This document shows, piece by piece, positions 46,351 to 54,622 of a stretch of 64,000 nucleotides of DNA (position 1 is the stretch's first letter; every line of letters starts with the position of its first letter). The notes below the pieces were generated by a model. It saw nothing but the letters and a program-made list of their open reading frames with translations. It was not told the DNA's origin and did not search any database. The stretch is from Jeongeupia wiesaeckerbachi. GTDB taxonomy: Bacteria; Pseudomonadota; Gammaproteobacteria; Burkholderiales; Chitinibacteraceae. The stretch spans positions 3,100,001-3,164,000 of the forward strand of contig NZ_CP136946.1 of NCBI RefSeq assembly GCF_050916355.1, in the 5' to 3' direction. Both the position numbers and the translations under genes were made by a program.

Positions 46351-47151
46351 CTAAGGCTTACGGCAGGCCGGGGCTGACGTTACAGCGCAAATGCGCGCCA
46401 GTCGCTCTTCTGCCTGTATTGCAAGCACGCCTTCGCCGGCAGCCTGCGCAAGCCGCCGCTGCAATGCATAGTCATCCGCGAGATAGGCGGGCTCGGCCAG
46501 CTGGCGATCCAGGCGAATGACCTCCTGCAACTCGGCCAACGCCTCGGCGCTACGCCCCAGCTCGCCGAGTGCCTCAGCCCGGATTCGGCCGGCGTGCGCA
46601 CGCTCGACCGGTGCCGCGTCGGGTGAGGTATTTGCGCGAGCGAGCGAACCCGCCGCATCGCCCTCAAGTAATAACAAACGCGCATCCAGATTCTGCAGTG
46701 GCACCGAAATCGGGCACGCCGCACCACACAAGTCGACCGCTGCTTGCCAGCGGCCCCGGGCGTCGACAAGCCTGCCGGCTCCGACATCAATCACCGCCAG
46801 TTGGTACGCCGCCCTCGCCCGCTGCAAACCGGCAAACAGGGCATCAGCCGGCATGCCGTCAAGCGATCGCACAGCCTCATCCGGCCGATGCAAGCGGACC
46901 AGCATTTGCGCCAATCCGAGGCGGGCCTCGCCGGCACCGGACCAATCATCGACCGACTGGCGCAAGGCCAGCGCAGACCGCCAGAGATCGGCGGCCTCCT
47001 CGTCATTACCCACCTGCGCCGCCCGATTGGCCGCGAGCGCTGCCGCATCTGCGCGCTGAACCAGCACCGGCTTGACTTGCGGTGGCGCACCGCCGCACGC
47101 AGCCAAAAGCAAGGAGGCCAGCACCAGCATCGACTTGATCCGTGCAGACAT
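46351..47151 (-). CDS. TPR-like lipoprotein in the MCE operon
   Basis: A 266-residue lipoprotein from the ATG at 47151. The lipobox LLAAC puts the lipidated Cys at residue 19. The rest is helical with tetratricopeptide-like pairs (AAQVGNDEEAADLWRSALALRQ, ARLGLAQMLVRLHRPDEAVRSL, GELGRSAEALAELQEVIRLDRQ). It follows the MCE gene by 11 bases. In Pqi/Mla-like systems the last gene is usually a PqiC-type lipoprotein; this one does not look like PqiC. Confidence 0.72.
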   Translation of the reverse strand: MSARIKSMLVLASLLLAACGGAPPQVKPVLVQRADAAALAANRAAQVGNDEEAADLWRSALALRQSVDDWSGAGEARLGLAQMLVRLHRPDEAVRSLDGMPADALFAGLQRARAAYQLAVIDVGAGRLVDARGRWQAAVDLCGAACPISVPLQNLDARLLLLEGDAAGSLARANTSPDAAPVERAHAGRIRAEALGELGRSAEALAELQEVIRLDRQLAEPAYLADDYALQRRLAQAAGEGVLAIQAEERLARICAVTSAPACRKP

Positions 47152-47162
47152 GCTCACCCCAA

Positions 47163-48131
47163 TCATGGTCGGCTCGGCGGCACAGGCGCCAGCGCGTCAG
47201 CCGGCGGCAACCAGCTCTTCAAAGGCCACGATTGTGATGCGCCATCGAGCGCGTCACGACTGGTCTGCAACACCGCATCGCCGTTGCGCAGGATTGACGG
47301 CAGGCGTGGCGCTGCGGCGTCGACCGCACGGCGCGTTGTCGTCATCGTTGCCTCGGCCTCGCTGGCTGCCCGACTGGCGTGCTGCAACGTACCGTCGAGG
47401 CGCTCGAGCATCGTCGGCATCCGCCCCTGCAACTCGGCGGCAATCGCATCGACACGCGCCAACGCCTGCTGGCCGGTTTGCGCCACCGCCGGCAGATCCC
47501 GCGAACTCAACTGATTCAGGTTGACGATCAATTGATCCACCGAGGCACGGGTATCGCGCAGCTCGGCCGTCAAGCCACGCACATTGGCCAGTGTTTGTCG
47601 CAGATCCCCGTTTGGATCATTGACGACATCCAGCGTCGTTTGCACCGAATCGATCACCGGCACGATGCGCTGACGCAAATCGAGCGCAATTTCCGATAAA
47701 CCGAGCGCCGGCGCAAACGCCAACTTGCCGCCTTCCTTGATCGGCGCCTGATTTGGCGAGCCGCCGGCAATTTCGATGTAGTGATCGCCGATCAGGCCGT
47801 CCTGCTGCAGGATCGCCACCGAGTCGGGCTTGATCCATTTGATGTAGCGCGCCTCGACCAGCAGATCGACATCCACCTTGGCCTGATCGTTCAGCGACAC
47901 CGTATCGACGACGCCGATCTTGAAACCCGACAGACGGACCTGCATTCCCGGCGTCAGTCCGGCGCCGTGCTCGGCGACAAAATGCAACTGCGTCTTGGGC
48001 ACGAAATACCCCTGACGCAAGCCCAAAACCACCAATAGCGCCAGCACAATACCCGCACCGATCAGCACAAAAGCGCCAACCCGCATACCCAGCCAGCGAA
48101 AACGCGGATCGCTATCTCTCAGCAACGGCAT
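47163..48131 (-). CDS. MCE family (MlaD-like) lipid-binding protein
   Basis: A 322-residue substrate-binding protein from the ATG at 48131. A single N-terminal membrane helix (about 17-38) anchors it to the inner membrane, followed by one MCE domain (TQLHFVAEHGAGLTPGMQVRLSG...VDTVSL...GDHYIEI) and a long helical C-terminus (DLRQTLANVRGLTAELRDTRA) of the needle-forming type. It works with the MlaE-like permease at 48669-49364 in moving lipids across the periplasm. Confidence 0.88.
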   Translation of the reverse strand: MPLLRDSDPRFRWLGMRVGAFVLIGAGIVLALLVVLGLRQGYFVPKTQLHFVAEHGAGLTPGMQVRLSGFKIGVVDTVSLNDQAKVDVDLLVEARYIKWIKPDSVAILQQDGLIGDHYIEIAGGSPNQAPIKEGGKLAFAPALGLSEIALDLRQRIVPVIDSVQTTLDVVNDPNGDLRQTLANVRGLTAELRDTRASVDQLIVNLNQLSSRDLPAVAQTGQQALARVDAIAAELQGRMPTMLERLDGTLQHASRAASEAEATMTTTRRAVDAAAPRLPSILRNGDAVLQTSRDALDGASQSWPLKSWLPPADALAPVPPSRP

Positions 48132-48672
48132 CGCTCTCCTTTGTCTCGGCGATGATGGGTAATGGCTCGGCGTGCAGCATTGCACCCACGCCAAGCAGCA
48201 AGAGCGGCCGGCTTTGCGTCAGTACGCCGAAGGCCTCCTTGCAATGTATGTTGGCCGCGCCTTGCAGCCAGGCCAGCCATTCGACCTCGACCACCAGCCA
48301 CGCTGGCGCCTGCACCAGCGCACGCACCAGCGCCAGCACACGACACTGCGATCTCGACAGCGAGGCCGGCAGCGCCGCCATCAGGCTGAGGCGCTCGCCC
48401 TCGGGCACGGCAACGGCATCCAGTGCCGCGGCAACGCGCAACTCAAGGTCCGCCATGGCGGCCGATTCATGGTACCACGCAGGCAAAATCAGGTTTTCCC
48501 ACACCCGCAGGTTGTTGACCAGCCCGCCACCATCCTGCAAACAAGCCACCGCACCTGGTGCAAAGCCCTGCAGCGCGCCCACGGCACTACGGCCCTCTTG
48601 CGTATGCAATTCGCTTTCGAGGCCGTAGCAGCTACCTGCCCGGCAGGTAGAAAAATCCCAGGCCGCGCTCAT
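48112..48672 (-). CDS. Degenerate ABC ATPase-like protein lacking Walker A
   Basis: A 186-residue protein translated from the ATG at 48672, overlapping the permease stop (ATGA). It resembles an Mla-type ATPase: Q-loop-like LQDGGGLVNNLRVWENLILP, a degenerate signature LPASLSRSQCRVLALVRAL and a Walker B-like AWLVVEVEWLA. The N-terminus has no GxxGxGKS/T loop, and the H-loop His is absent. It is about 70-80 residues shorter than MlaF. It is unlikely to hydrolyse ATP alone; it may be a structural partner or a decaying gene, though the frame is intact and coupled. Confidence 0.6.
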   Translation of the reverse strand: MSAAWDFSTCRAGSCYGLESELHTQEGRSAVGALQGFAPGAVACLQDGGGLVNNLRVWENLILPAWYHESAAMADLELRVAAALDAVAVPEGERLSLMAALPASLSRSQCRVLALVRALVQAPAWLVVEVEWLAWLQGAANIHCKEAFGVLTQSRPLLLLGVGAMLHAEPLPIIAETKESDAVAER

Positions 48673-49364
48673 GACAACAAGACCCAGACGAGATCGATAA
48701 AGAACACCGCCAGCAGGCCGCGCACCACGGCGCTCGACGATGCCTTGGGGATTTCGGTGACATAGGGCGCCACGCGCAGCCCCGTCCAGCAAGCCAGCGC
48801 AGCCGCGGCCAAGCCAAAAAGCAGCGATTTGCCCAGGCACTGCAACACGAGACTGAACTGCAGCACCTGATCGATCCGTTGCACCTGATAGCCGATTTCC
48901 CATCCCGACGACACCAACGCAGCCCCCACCAGCGAAGCGCCCGCGAGATAAATGGACAACAGCGTCGACGACAAACCGATGCCGACGATGCGCGGCATGA
49001 CGATATAGGACGAAACAGGAATGCCGACCGCAGCAAGGCTGTCGAGCTCGCCATGGACGCGCATGGCGGCAAGCTCGCTGGCCACGGCCGACGATGAACG
49101 CGCGATCAGCACCAGCGCAGCCAGCAAGGGACTGATATCGCGAAAGCTCAGTGTCGCCAGCAGGCGCATCGATGCTTCACGGCCCTGGCCATACTGGCCA
49201 TGCAGCATCAGCAGCACCATACCGCCGAGCGCCACGCCGATCAGCAGCATGATCCAGGCGGCCTGATTGCCGGTGAAATACAACTGTTTGAGCACAACTC
49301 GCCAAACTGGCGGGCGGCGCAACTGACCGAGCAAAGGCAATAGCGTAAATAATTTGGGCAACAC
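48669..49364 (-). CDS. MlaE family ABC permease
   Basis: A 231-residue inner-membrane permease of the MlaE/YrbE fold. The family segment SSSAVASELAAMRVHGELDSLAAVGI, with the coupling helix (EL...MRVHGELDSL), is present with about five hydrophobic helices. A GTG at 49364 is the apparent start; no strong ribosome binding site precedes it. First gene of the MCE operon, transcribed away from crcB. Confidence 0.88.
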   Translation of the reverse strand: MLPKLFTLLPLLGQLRRPPVWRVVLKQLYFTGNQAAWIMLLIGVALGGMVLLMLHGQYGQGREASMRLLATLSFRDISPLLAALVLIARSSSAVASELAAMRVHGELDSLAAVGIPVSSYIVMPRIVGIGLSSTLLSIYLAGASLVGAALVSSGWEIGYQVQRIDQVLQFSLVLQCLGKSLLFGLAAAALACWTGLRVAPYVTEIPKASSSAVVRGLLAVFFIDLVWVLLS

Positions 49365-49398
49365 GGATCGAACGACTCGCTCTGGCGAAGGCGGACTC

Positions 49399-49404
49399 TA
49401 TAAT
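49399..49404 (+). promoter_or_regulatory. TATAAT -10 element upstream of crcB
   Basis: A perfect TATAAT lies 32 bases before the crcB start; no good -35 is seen 17 bases upstream. No fluoride riboswitch is recognisable in the 71-base gap. Confidence 0.35.
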
Positions 49405-49435
49405 CGCCGGCACACCCGACGACCTGATAACGACT

Positions 49436-49825
49436 ATGAACTATACCAGCCTGATTTTCATCGGCATCGGCGCAGCACTCGGCGCTTGGGCGCGCTGGGG
49501 GCTGTCGATCACCCTCAACCCGCTATTCCCGACCGTGCCGACCGGCACGCTCGCCGCCAACTGGATCGGCGGCTATTTGATGGGCGTGTCACTGGGCGTC
49601 TTCACCCTCTGGCAAGGCATATCGCCCGAGGTCAAACTGCTGGTCACAACCGGCTTCCTCGGTGGATTGACGACGTTTTCGACATTTTCAGCCGAAATGA
49701 CCACGCTGATTCTGCGTCAGCAGTTCGGCTGGGCCGTTGCCGCCATCGGCCTGCATGTCGGCGGCTCGCTGACGCTGACGTGGCTGGGCCTCAGAACCGT
49801 AGCCGCCATCAAGGGCGGCCTATGA
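49436..49825 (+). CDS. crcB: Fluoride channel CrcB/Fluc
   Basis: Small dual-topology fluoride exporter, 129 residues with four hydrophobic helices. The family markers GAALGAWARWGLS, GTLAANWIGGYLMG (with the conserved Asn) and GGLTTFSTFSAE (Phe-box and sodium-site loop) are all present. It is divergent from the MlaE-like operon. Confidence 0.95.
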   Translation: MNYTSLIFIGIGAALGAWARWGLSITLNPLFPTVPTGTLAANWIGGYLMGVSLGVFTLWQGISPEVKLLVTTGFLGGLTTFSTFSAEMTTLILRQQFGWAVAAIGLHVGGSLTLTWLGLRTVAAIKGGL

Positions 49826-50133
49826 TGCACCGGGCTCGTTGAAGGCAGCCCGAAAGCACTAGAGGCCACTTGCATGACGGATGGGCCACTTCGCTGCGGC
49901 CACAGGTGTCGCGGTGGCTGTTACTACATGAGCCACCATCGGATTCATTGCGCCCTTGGCGCCGCTTGCAATGGTCTCGACCACCCAAACGGCAGAGATA
50001 CATTTGCGTACTGACCGAACCGTAGCTTGCTGGTGAACACGGCCAATCACGTCAATAGACATATTCGATTAGATAGCCCGAACAGGACTGATTTAAACTA
50101 TCCGCCTTTGCGTCCCCCACCTGAGGAAAGCCC
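49826..50133. other. 308-base region between crcB and trxB without a recognised gene
   Basis: A 67-codon minus-strand open frame (49859-50062) starts with MSIDVIGRVHQQATVRSV, but no ribosome binding site or relation to a known family is visible; I do not call it. The trxB ribosome binding site (GAGGAAAG) is at the right end. No repeats or terminator were seen. Confidence 0.4.
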
Positions 50134-51087
50134 ATGGCCACCAAGCACGCCAGTCTGTTGATTCTCGGTTCCGGCCCGGCCGGCTACACCGCCGCCGTCT
50201 ACGCCGCACGCGCCAACCTGAACCCGGTCCTGGTCACCGGCCTGGCCCAGGGCGGTCAACTGATGACGACCACCGATGTCGACAACTGGCCGGCCGACGC
50301 CGATGGCGTTCAGGGCCCGGAACTGATGATGCGTTTCCAGAAGCACGCGGAACGCTTCGGCACGGAAATGATCTTCGATCATATCCACACGACGCACCTG
50401 AACGAAAAGCCGATTCGCCTCGTTGGTGATTCCGGCGAATACACTTGCGATGCACTGATCATCGCCACCGGCGCATCGGCACAGTACCTCGGCCTGCCGT
50501 CGGAAGAAGCGTTTGCCGGTCGCGGTGTCTCGGCCTGCGCAACGTGTGACGGTTTCTTCTATCGCGGCCAGAAGGTCGCGGTTGTCGGCGGCGGCAACAC
50601 TGCGGTCGAAGAAGCGCTTTACCTCTCCAACATCGCCGCGCATGTCACGCTGGTCCATCGTCGCGACACCTTCCGCGCCGAGAAGATTCTGGTCGATCAC
50701 CTGATGGCCAAGGTCGCCGAGGGCAAGATTTCGCTCGAGCTGAACCAGACGCTTGACGAAGTGCTCGGCGACGCCGGCGGCGTAACCGGCGCCCGCCTGA
50801 AGGCTAGCCAGGACGGCGCCACCAAGAATCTGGACGTCACCGGTGTCTTCATCGCCATCGGTCACAAGCCGAATACCGACATTTTCCGTGGCCAGATCGA
50901 GATGGACAGCACCGGCTACATCATCACCAAGGGCGGCCGTGATGGTGGCGCCACCGCGACGACCGCACCTGGCGTATTCGCAGCCGGCGACGTGCAGGAC
51001 CACATCTACCGTCAGGCGGTAACCAGTGCCGCGTCGGGCTGCCAAGCCGCGCTCGATGCCGACAAGTACCTGGAAACCCTGCGCTAA
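50134..51087 (+). CDS. trxB: Thioredoxin reductase
   Basis: NADPH-dependent flavoenzyme, 317 residues. The FAD-binding LILGSGPAGYTAAVYAARA, the redox-active CATC (Cys135, Cys138), the NADPH-binding VVGGGNTAVEEALYL and the C-terminal GVFAAGDVQDHIYRQAVTSAASGCQAA are intact. A single-gene transcript ended by a clear terminator. Confidence 0.97.
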   Translation: MATKHASLLILGSGPAGYTAAVYAARANLNPVLVTGLAQGGQLMTTTDVDNWPADADGVQGPELMMRFQKHAERFGTEMIFDHIHTTHLNEKPIRLVGDSGEYTCDALIIATGASAQYLGLPSEEAFAGRGVSACATCDGFFYRGQKVAVVGGGNTAVEEALYLSNIAAHVTLVHRRDTFRAEKILVDHLMAKVAEGKISLELNQTLDEVLGDAGGVTGARLKASQDGATKNLDVTGVFIAIGHKPNTDIFRGQIEMDSTGYIITKGGRDGGATATTAPGVFAAGDVQDHIYRQAVTSAASGCQAALDADKYLETLR

Positions 51088-51106
51088 TCCGCGCAACAAA
51101 CCAGAC

Positions 51107-51136
51107 AAAAAAGCGCACCGGACGGTGCGCTTTTTT
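51107..51136 (+). terminator. Bidirectional terminator between trxB and the 51154 gene
   Basis: AAAAAAGCGCACC (51107-51119) pairs with GGTGCGCTTTTTT (51124-51136) around a 4-base loop. A-run and T-run on both sides serve trxB on plus and the convergent gene on minus. Confidence 0.9.
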
Positions 51137-51153
51137 CTTGCTGCGTCGCTGCG

Positions 51154-51543
51154 TCAGACCAGCTTGAGGGCAAGTCCGACGAGCAGCAGCGCCAGCACGG
51201 CGCAAAACCACAACTGCATCCGGCCACGCCGACGCAGGGTTTCAATCTCGCCGACCATACGCGCATTCTGCTCGGCCAGCTCGCCCAGCAACCGGGTCGA
51301 CGCCTGCAAGCCCTCATGCAGCGTGATCACCTCGTGGCGATTTTCCTCGACGAGACGCTCGAGCCGGGCGATGCGCGTCGCATCGTCGCTATCGCCAGCG
51401 GTCTCGATGACGATCTCGCGCGGTGGCTCGATCGATTTGGCCTTGGTGAACAGCCGTTTGGTCGCATCGATGATCTTCGGCGCATTCTCGATCACCTGCC
51501 CCCAGGGAATGGCCTGCAGGGCGACCAGCCAGTTGATTGCCAT
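51154..51543 (-). CDS. Tail-anchored coiled-coil membrane protein of unknown function
   Basis: A 129-residue protein from the ATG at 51543 (MAINWLVALQAIPWGQVIENAPKI). The middle (about 55-100) is an amphipathic coiled coil (RIARLERLVEENRHEVITLHEGLQAS...LAEQNARMVGEIETLRRR), and the last 20 residues form one membrane helix (LWFCAVLALLLVGLALKLV). I do not recognise it. It is convergent with trxB. Confidence 0.65.
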   Translation of the reverse strand: MAINWLVALQAIPWGQVIENAPKIIDATKRLFTKAKSIEPPREIVIETAGDSDDATRIARLERLVEENRHEVITLHEGLQASTRLLGELAEQNARMVGEIETLRRRGRMQLWFCAVLALLLVGLALKLV

Positions 51544-51628
51544 TGTTGAACTCCGCTTGTTCGCTGTTTTGCATTGCGGCTCGTCCCTTTGAGCCACCCT
51601 CACACTGACAGCGTAAATCCTGCTGCGT

Positions 51629-53749
51629 TCACGACTGCGCCTGCCGGATCGCCATCAGCGCCTGATTGCGCAGTGTTTTGAGCAGATTCAACTCCTCGTT
51701 GCCGATTTTCAGGCTGCCGGCGGCCCGGCGATCGCCATAGAGCAATCCGATCACCTGCTTGTCGAGCACCAGCGGCAGCACGATGAACGTTTTCGCCGCC
51801 AGATGCTGGGCATGCCACGCCGGAATGCGCTCGCGGATCGTGGCATCGTCGGTATCTTCGATCAGGATGTCAGCATTGCGTTGCAGCGCAACCTGGAAAA
51901 CATCCATCACCGCGCCCAGCTCGATCCTGAAACCGGGAATGACCGCGGCGATGTCACCGCCAAAGCCGAAACGCGCCACGATCATGTGCCGCTTCGGGTC
52001 TCGCGTGCAGAGCAGCACGCGATCGAAGCCGATGCCGCGGTACATGGTTTCAAGCACCATGCGCAGCAGATCGTTGAGCTTGAAACCGCCGACCAGCGTA
52101 TTGGCGATGTCCTGCACTCCGGCCGCCAGCACCGCGGCGTGCGCGCGCGCAGAGTCCTCCAGCGTCGTTTCCAGCCGCGCTCGGTCGATCGTATCCGGCA
52201 CATTGGTCGCGGCCCTGAGCCTCGCGGCATCAAACTCATCCAGCCGGCGCAGGAAAGCACTGCTACCCGCGCCCATGCCCAGCGCCTGCAGGTAGTCGCG
52301 AAACTGCAGCGACACTTCGTGCAAGGTGTCGCTCAGATCATCGAGCGTCAATCCGGTTGCAGGCAGATAGCGGCGCTGAAGCTGCTCAAGCCGGCCGACG
52401 CCGGTCTCGCACGGTTGCTCCAGTACAGCCAACAGTTCGTGGCCGAAGTTGGCGTACAGGCGCAAGCGGTCCTGCTCGACATGCGCCGGGCGCACGACGC
52501 CGTCGGGCAGCGACTGCATGCTGCGACAGATGCGGTCCGGAAAGCGCCATTGCTTGGCGACGCCGCTGCCGAGCTCGGCAAAATCGAGACCGAGCACCGA
52601 TTTGGCCGCCAACGCTTCGCTACGCCCCTCACGACAGCGCTGGTCGATGCGCAGGTTGTCGTCGGGAAAATAATAGATCGTCAGCAGTCGGCCCAGATGA
52701 TGCAGCATGCCGCAGACCAGCGTTTCCTCGGCATCTCTTGCGCCACTGCGGCGATGCAGCGCCCGGGCAAGCAGCCCGGAAAAGAACGCCCGCAGCGTGG
52801 CCTCCTTGATCGTCTGCGCCTGATTCTTGTCGTGCAGGTGCTCGAACAGCAGCACGGTGACGGCAAGGCTGTGAATGGTATTGAAGCCGAGGATGACGAT
52901 GGCGCGCGACACGGTGCTGATCGTGCCGCCGTACTGGCCGTAAATGGCCGAGTTGGCCAGTCGCAACAGCTTGTTGGTCAGCGCGAAGTCACGGAGCACC
53001 ACATCGGACAGGCCCTGCAAATGCTCGGCGTCGTCCATCTGGATCTGGTTGAGGCTGCTGATCGCCTGCGACAGCGCCGGAAAATCCCCGCTACGCTGCA
53101 TCCGCCACAGCAGGCGCTCGAGCGTGCTGCCGGTGTCGCCGGCCCCTCGGCCTTGCAAATCGAGCCAGCCGCGCAGGGCCTGTCCCCAGGCATCAACGTT
53201 GCCGTTGCTTGTCAGTAGCGACTGAAGCTCAGCCAGCTCGGGGCGTGCTGCCACGTCACCAAGCAGGTGCTGCAGCAAGCTGACTGCAGCAGGCAAGGGA
53301 TTCGTGCCGGCAGGGTCGGGCAAAGGCAGCAACCAGGAGCGATTCCAGGCGTCGACGAGCACTTGCATCTCGCCAAACGCCAGCGACACGCCCTGTTGCT
53401 GCGCCGCTTGCCAGGCCGCGAGGCTGTCGAGCACCCAGCTCACCGCCAGCAACGGCGTGACAGGTCCCTCACGTTTGAGGCGCTGCGCCAGTGGTTCGGC
53501 GGCGATGTCGCCGAACACCAGCCAGCTTTCATCCGCTTGCGCATCACCAGGCCGGACGATTTCCATCGGCACCAGCAACTGCGGATGCTTTGCGGCAAGT
53601 AATTGGCTGCAAACAATATCGTTGCAAGCCGGTCGGATCGACAGCAACAGCACGCCATCGCCGGTCTGCTCGTCCTGCCCCCGGTGCAGCGCCCAATGCG
53701 CATCCTGCAACAGCATGTCCGTGATTCGATAGCGCGATTGCAGTGTCAT
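51629..53749 (-). CDS. Pseudokinase-like, HDOD and GAF domain signalling protein
   Basis: A 706-residue protein in three parts. Residues 1-200 resemble a eukaryotic-type Ser/Thr kinase that has lost its active site: YRITDMLLQDAHWALHRGQD in place of a glycine loop, VLLLSIRP in place of the VAxK strand, HPQLLVP, ESWLVFGDI and GEPLAQRL-like AEPLAQRLK, but no HRD or DFG. An HDOD domain follows (about 215-430: LSQAISSLNQIQ, RAIVILGFNTIHSLAV), then a GAF domain (about 550-690). Probably a signalling scaffold; no partner is evident. Confidence 0.72.
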   Translation of the reverse strand: MTLQSRYRITDMLLQDAHWALHRGQDEQTGDGVLLLSIRPACNDIVCSQLLAAKHPQLLVPMEIVRPGDAQADESWLVFGDIAAEPLAQRLKREGPVTPLLAVSWVLDSLAAWQAAQQQGVSLAFGEMQVLVDAWNRSWLLPLPDPAGTNPLPAAVSLLQHLLGDVAARPELAELQSLLTSNGNVDAWGQALRGWLDLQGRGAGDTGSTLERLLWRMQRSGDFPALSQAISSLNQIQMDDAEHLQGLSDVVLRDFALTNKLLRLANSAIYGQYGGTISTVSRAIVILGFNTIHSLAVTVLLFEHLHDKNQAQTIKEATLRAFFSGLLARALHRRSGARDAEETLVCGMLHHLGRLLTIYYFPDDNLRIDQRCREGRSEALAAKSVLGLDFAELGSGVAKQWRFPDRICRSMQSLPDGVVRPAHVEQDRLRLYANFGHELLAVLEQPCETGVGRLEQLQRRYLPATGLTLDDLSDTLHEVSLQFRDYLQALGMGAGSSAFLRRLDEFDAARLRAATNVPDTIDRARLETTLEDSARAHAAVLAAGVQDIANTLVGGFKLNDLLRMVLETMYRGIGFDRVLLCTRDPKRHMIVARFGFGGDIAAVIPGFRIELGAVMDVFQVALQRNADILIEDTDDATIRERIPAWHAQHLAAKTFIVLPLVLDKQVIGLLYGDRRAAGSLKIGNEELNLLKTLRNQALMAIRQAQS

Positions 53750-53817
53750 AGCCCCTCCTGTCTGCTCTTATAGCGCGCGGCCAGAAAGGTGTCATGTTCG
53801 ATGCGGTTCGACGCAAC

Positions 53818-53848
53818 AAAAAAGCCGCCGGCTGATGCCGGGCGGCTT
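53818..53848 (-). terminator. Terminator after dcd
   Basis: Stem AAGCCGCC/GGCGGCTT (53822-53829 with 53841-53848) with an inner GGC/GCC pair and a TTTTTTG tail on the minus strand. It lies 29 bases downstream of the dcd stop. Confidence 0.8.
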
Positions 53849-53876
53849 CTGGATGCTTCACCGTAGCGGACGACGC

Positions 53877-54452
53877 TCAGGTCTTCGGCAGTGTCACGCC
53901 GCTCTGGCCCTGATACTTGCCGCCGCGATCGCGGTAGCTGGTTTCACAGACATCGTCCTCGTCCGCTTCGAAGAACAGCACCTGTGCCACGCCTTCGTTG
54001 GCATAGATTTTCGCCGGCAGCGGCGTGGTGTTGGAGAACTCCAGCGTCACATAGCCTTCCCATTCGGGTTCAAACGGCGTGACGTTGACGATGATGCCGC
54101 AGCGCGCATACGTCGATTTACCGAGACAGACCGTCAGCGCATTGCGCGGAATGCGGAAGTATTCGACCGTGCGGGCCAGCGCGAACGAGTTCGGCGGGAT
54201 GATGCAGTAGCCCTTGCCCGACACATCGACAAAGCTGTTCTCGTCGAAGTTCTTCGGATCGACGATGGTGCTGTTCAGGTTGGTGAACACCTTGAATTCG
54301 TCGGCGCAGCGGATGTCGTAACCATAGCTCGACGTACCGTAGGACACGATGCGCTCGCCATTCACTTCCTTGACCTGGCCTGGAATGAAGGGCTCGATCA
54401 TGCCGTGCTCTTCGGCCATGCGCCGAATCCATCTATCCGACTTGATGCTCAT
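53877..54452 (-). CDS. dcd: dCTP deaminase
   Basis: Trimeric enzyme deaminating dCTP to dUTP, 191 residues. The conserved SYGTSSYGYDIRCADEFKVF, SFVDVSGKGYCIIPPNSFALA and TLEFSNTTPLPAKIYANEG (with the catalytic Glu region) motifs are present. The SSYGYD form is the monofunctional deaminase. With ung in the same window, it links dUMP supply and uracil repair only by function, not by operon. Confidence 0.96.
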   Translation of the reverse strand: MSIKSDRWIRRMAEEHGMIEPFIPGQVKEVNGERIVSYGTSSYGYDIRCADEFKVFTNLNSTIVDPKNFDENSFVDVSGKGYCIIPPNSFALARTVEYFRIPRNALTVCLGKSTYARCGIIVNVTPFEPEWEGYVTLEFSNTTPLPAKIYANEGVAQVLFFEADEDDVCETSYRDRGGKYQGQSGVTLPKT

Positions 54453-54622
54453 CGTAATACCTTGGTTGATTTCACTGGAATGGCCGGCATTTTACCGTCA
54501 GAGCCGGTCGAGCGATACGGACGAATGCCAGCCGATTTTCGCCGCTCACCCGCTTGCCCTTGCCGCGCCGATTGCCGACAATCAAGGCAAGGCAACCATA
54601 ACGAGAAGGAGAAACCTCACCG

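Noticed and set aside
49365..49435. Possible fluoride riboswitch upstream of crcB
   Set aside because: No crcB-motif consensus was recognisable and the gap is only 71 bases.
49859..50062. 67-codon minus-strand frame between crcB and trxB
   Set aside because: Start MSIDVIGRVHQ looks protein-like but there is no ribosome binding site or family match; kept only as a note in the gap entry.
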